Shown piece by piece: positions 6,145-6,810 of a DNA stretch of 6,810 nt (within the stretch, counting starts at the first letter, position 1; the number at the start of each line of letters is the position of its first letter). The stretch comes from Firmicutes bacterium HGW-Firmicutes-10 (GTDB taxonomy: Bacteria; Bacillota_I; Bacilli_A; Erysipelotrichales; Erysipelotrichaceae): contig PHAF01000100.1 of the NCBI GenBank assembly GCA_002841605.1, positions 1 to 6,810 of the forward strand, given 5' to 3'. The translations under genes and the position numbers were made by a program. The notes beneath the pieces were generated by a model. That model worked only from the letters and a program-made list of their open reading frames with translations. It was not told where the DNA came from and made no database searches.

Positions 6145-6708
6145 CTATACCTTACGGTTGTATATAAGGGCAATCGATTCACGATTGCGCCAGATGATCA
6201 TATAAAAGGCCAATAATCCGAATATGTTTAATCCCAGCACGATATATTCAAACTTAAAGAACTCGCCCAGACTGCCCGCCAACAATCTTCCCGACAACAT
6301 CCCCAAAGAAACGATGATCTGAAAGACGCCGTTGACCCGCCCTCTTTTTTCCGATGGCACATAGCTTTGAACCGAGGACATCCGGATATTGAAGGAGTTG
6401 ATGGATAACAGTCCCATCATAAACTGCAAGGCGATCATAAAGTAATAATTGGTAAACAACAAAATGCCTGAAATGATGTTAAGCGAGAAATAAACGATCG
6501 CCGCAACCTTAAAGCGCAGATGTGTCGGTATTTTCACGACATAGTGCATCAATCCGCCAGACAACCGGCCGGCTGTCGCAAATGAGATTAAAAGTGCATA
6601 CATCGTCACATCGAGCATCGGATGATTTTCAAAAAACGGATAAAGCAACACACCCAAACCTTCTCCGGTAAAGAAAATGAAGAAGAAATAGATGAAAATC
6701 GCAATCAA
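6145..6708 (-). CDS. MFS transporter, C-terminal six-helix half (probably the 3' part of an interrupted gene)
   Basis: About 187 residues with six membrane segments (about 2-25, 35-58, 66-86, 88-108, 123-148, 154-173), equal to helices 7-12 of a major facilitator superfamily transporter. The loop PSEKRGRVNGVFQ (118-130) between the fourth and fifth segments is the MFS TM10-TM11 type motif. MFS transporters normally have about 400 residues and 12 helices; the first six are missing. The only available in-frame start in this stretch is TTG at 6706-6708, and the AAAGGA before it touches the start, so it is a poor initiation site. The frame continues upstream to a TAA at 6736-6738 and is open again beyond it to the window edge. 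I therefore favour a gene split by a nonsense change rather than a true half-size transporter. The substrate cannot be told. The TAG stop overlaps the Shine-Dalgarno of the next gene. Confidence 0.65.
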   Translation of the reverse strand: MIAIFIYFFFIFFTGEGLGVLLYPFFENHPMLDVTMYALLISFATAGRLSGGLMHYVVKIPTHLRFKVAAIVYFSLNIISGILLFTNYYFMIALQFMMGLLSINSFNIRMSSVQSYVPSEKRGRVNGVFQIIVSLGMLSGRLLAGSLGEFFKFEYIVLGLNIFGLLAFYMIIWRNRESIALIYNRKV

Positions 6709-6717
6709 TCCTTTCTC

Positions 6718-6741
6718 GTATAATCCAATTAAGGATTATAC
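6718..6741. repeat. 9-bp perfect inverted repeat with a 6-nt loop at the break in the MFS frame
   Basis: GTATAATCC (6718-6726) and GGATTATAC (6733-6741) are perfect inverted arms around AATTAA. The repeat carries TATAAT on both strands and contains the TAA that interrupts the transporter frame. It could be a hairpin, an operator at a -10 box, or a small inserted palindrome (24 nt, in frame). No T-run follows it on either strand, so it is not a standard terminator. Confidence 0.7.
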
Positions 6742-6810
6742 ATCTCCTTTCTTCTCTAGTTCCAAAAAATAGTTTGTTATAATATTCATGCACTGTGGAT
6801 TTGTTTCTAT
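6739..6810 (-). pseudogene. Possible upstream part of the interrupted MFS gene (runs off the right edge)
   Basis: Twenty-four codons, in the same frame as the MFS segment, are open from the window edge to the TAA at 6736-6738. They encode a hydrophilic stretch ending NYFLELEKKGDV, which could be the central cytoplasmic loop between helices 6 and 7 of a 12-helix transporter. An open run of this length can occur by chance, and the stretch could instead be intergenic: a promoter-like pair TTGGAA (6760-6765) and TATAAT (6735-6740) with a 19-bp spacer also lies here. Confidence 0.35.

Noticed and set aside
6775..6790. Plus-strand extended -10 (TGTTATAAT) followed by an ATG at the right edge
   Set aside because: There is no usable -35 box, the ATG is only 4 nt from the -10, and AT-rich sequence gives such matches by chance; a divergent gene beyond the edge cannot be excluded but is not supported.

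Overview
The window reads as a stretch of a low-to-moderate GC Bacillota (Firmicutes) chromosome. Supporting signs are the AGGAGG-type ribosome-binding sites, sigma-A promoters with extended -10 boxes, a CIRCE (HrcA) operator, and the tig, lon and ysxC/engB cluster. I favour an Erysipelotrichia-like lineage because tig sits directly beside lon without clpX and follows a helical protein resembling DUF3196-type proteins. That assignment is inference. Every gene I can support is on the minus strand, so transcription runs from right (about 6810) to left (1). I see no tRNA, rRNA, CRISPR array, insertion sequence or integrase.

In order of transcription: (1) 6145-6810 holds the C-terminal six-helix half of a major facilitator transporter. 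The same frame stays open to the right edge but is broken by a TAA at 6736-6738, which lies in a 9-bp inverted repeat (6718-6741). This looks like an interrupted or split gene. (2) 5411-6133 encodes an uncharacterised 240-residue soluble helical protein, 11 nt downstream. (3) 4078-5355 is tig (trigger factor). Its strong promoter (TTGACA, 16-bp spacer, extended -10 TATAAT) lies inside and beside a nearly perfect CIRCE operator (5398-5424) that overlaps the end of gene 2. (4) A rho-independent terminator (4059-4079) begins at the tig stop codon and ends about 5 nt before the Shine-Dalgarno of (5) lon (1718-4039). (6) engB/ysxC (1140-1721) overlaps lon by ATGA and ends inside its own terminator. 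(7) A TspO/MBR-related membrane protein (297-1070) has its own promoter with an inverted repeat over the -10 region. (8) The start of a LacI-family regulator (1-256) runs off the left edge and has its own extended -10 promoter with an adjoining 12-bp palindrome.

The core is a protein quality-control and ribosome-assembly module: nascent-chain folding (trigger factor), degradation of misfolded protein (Lon) and a 50S-assembly GTPase (EngB). The notable point is that the module seems to be placed under HrcA heat-shock repression through the tig promoter, with a leaky terminator setting how much transcript reaches lon and engB. I found no unknown multi-gene system. The regulatory layout around tig-lon and the broken transporter at the right edge are the parts worth a second look.
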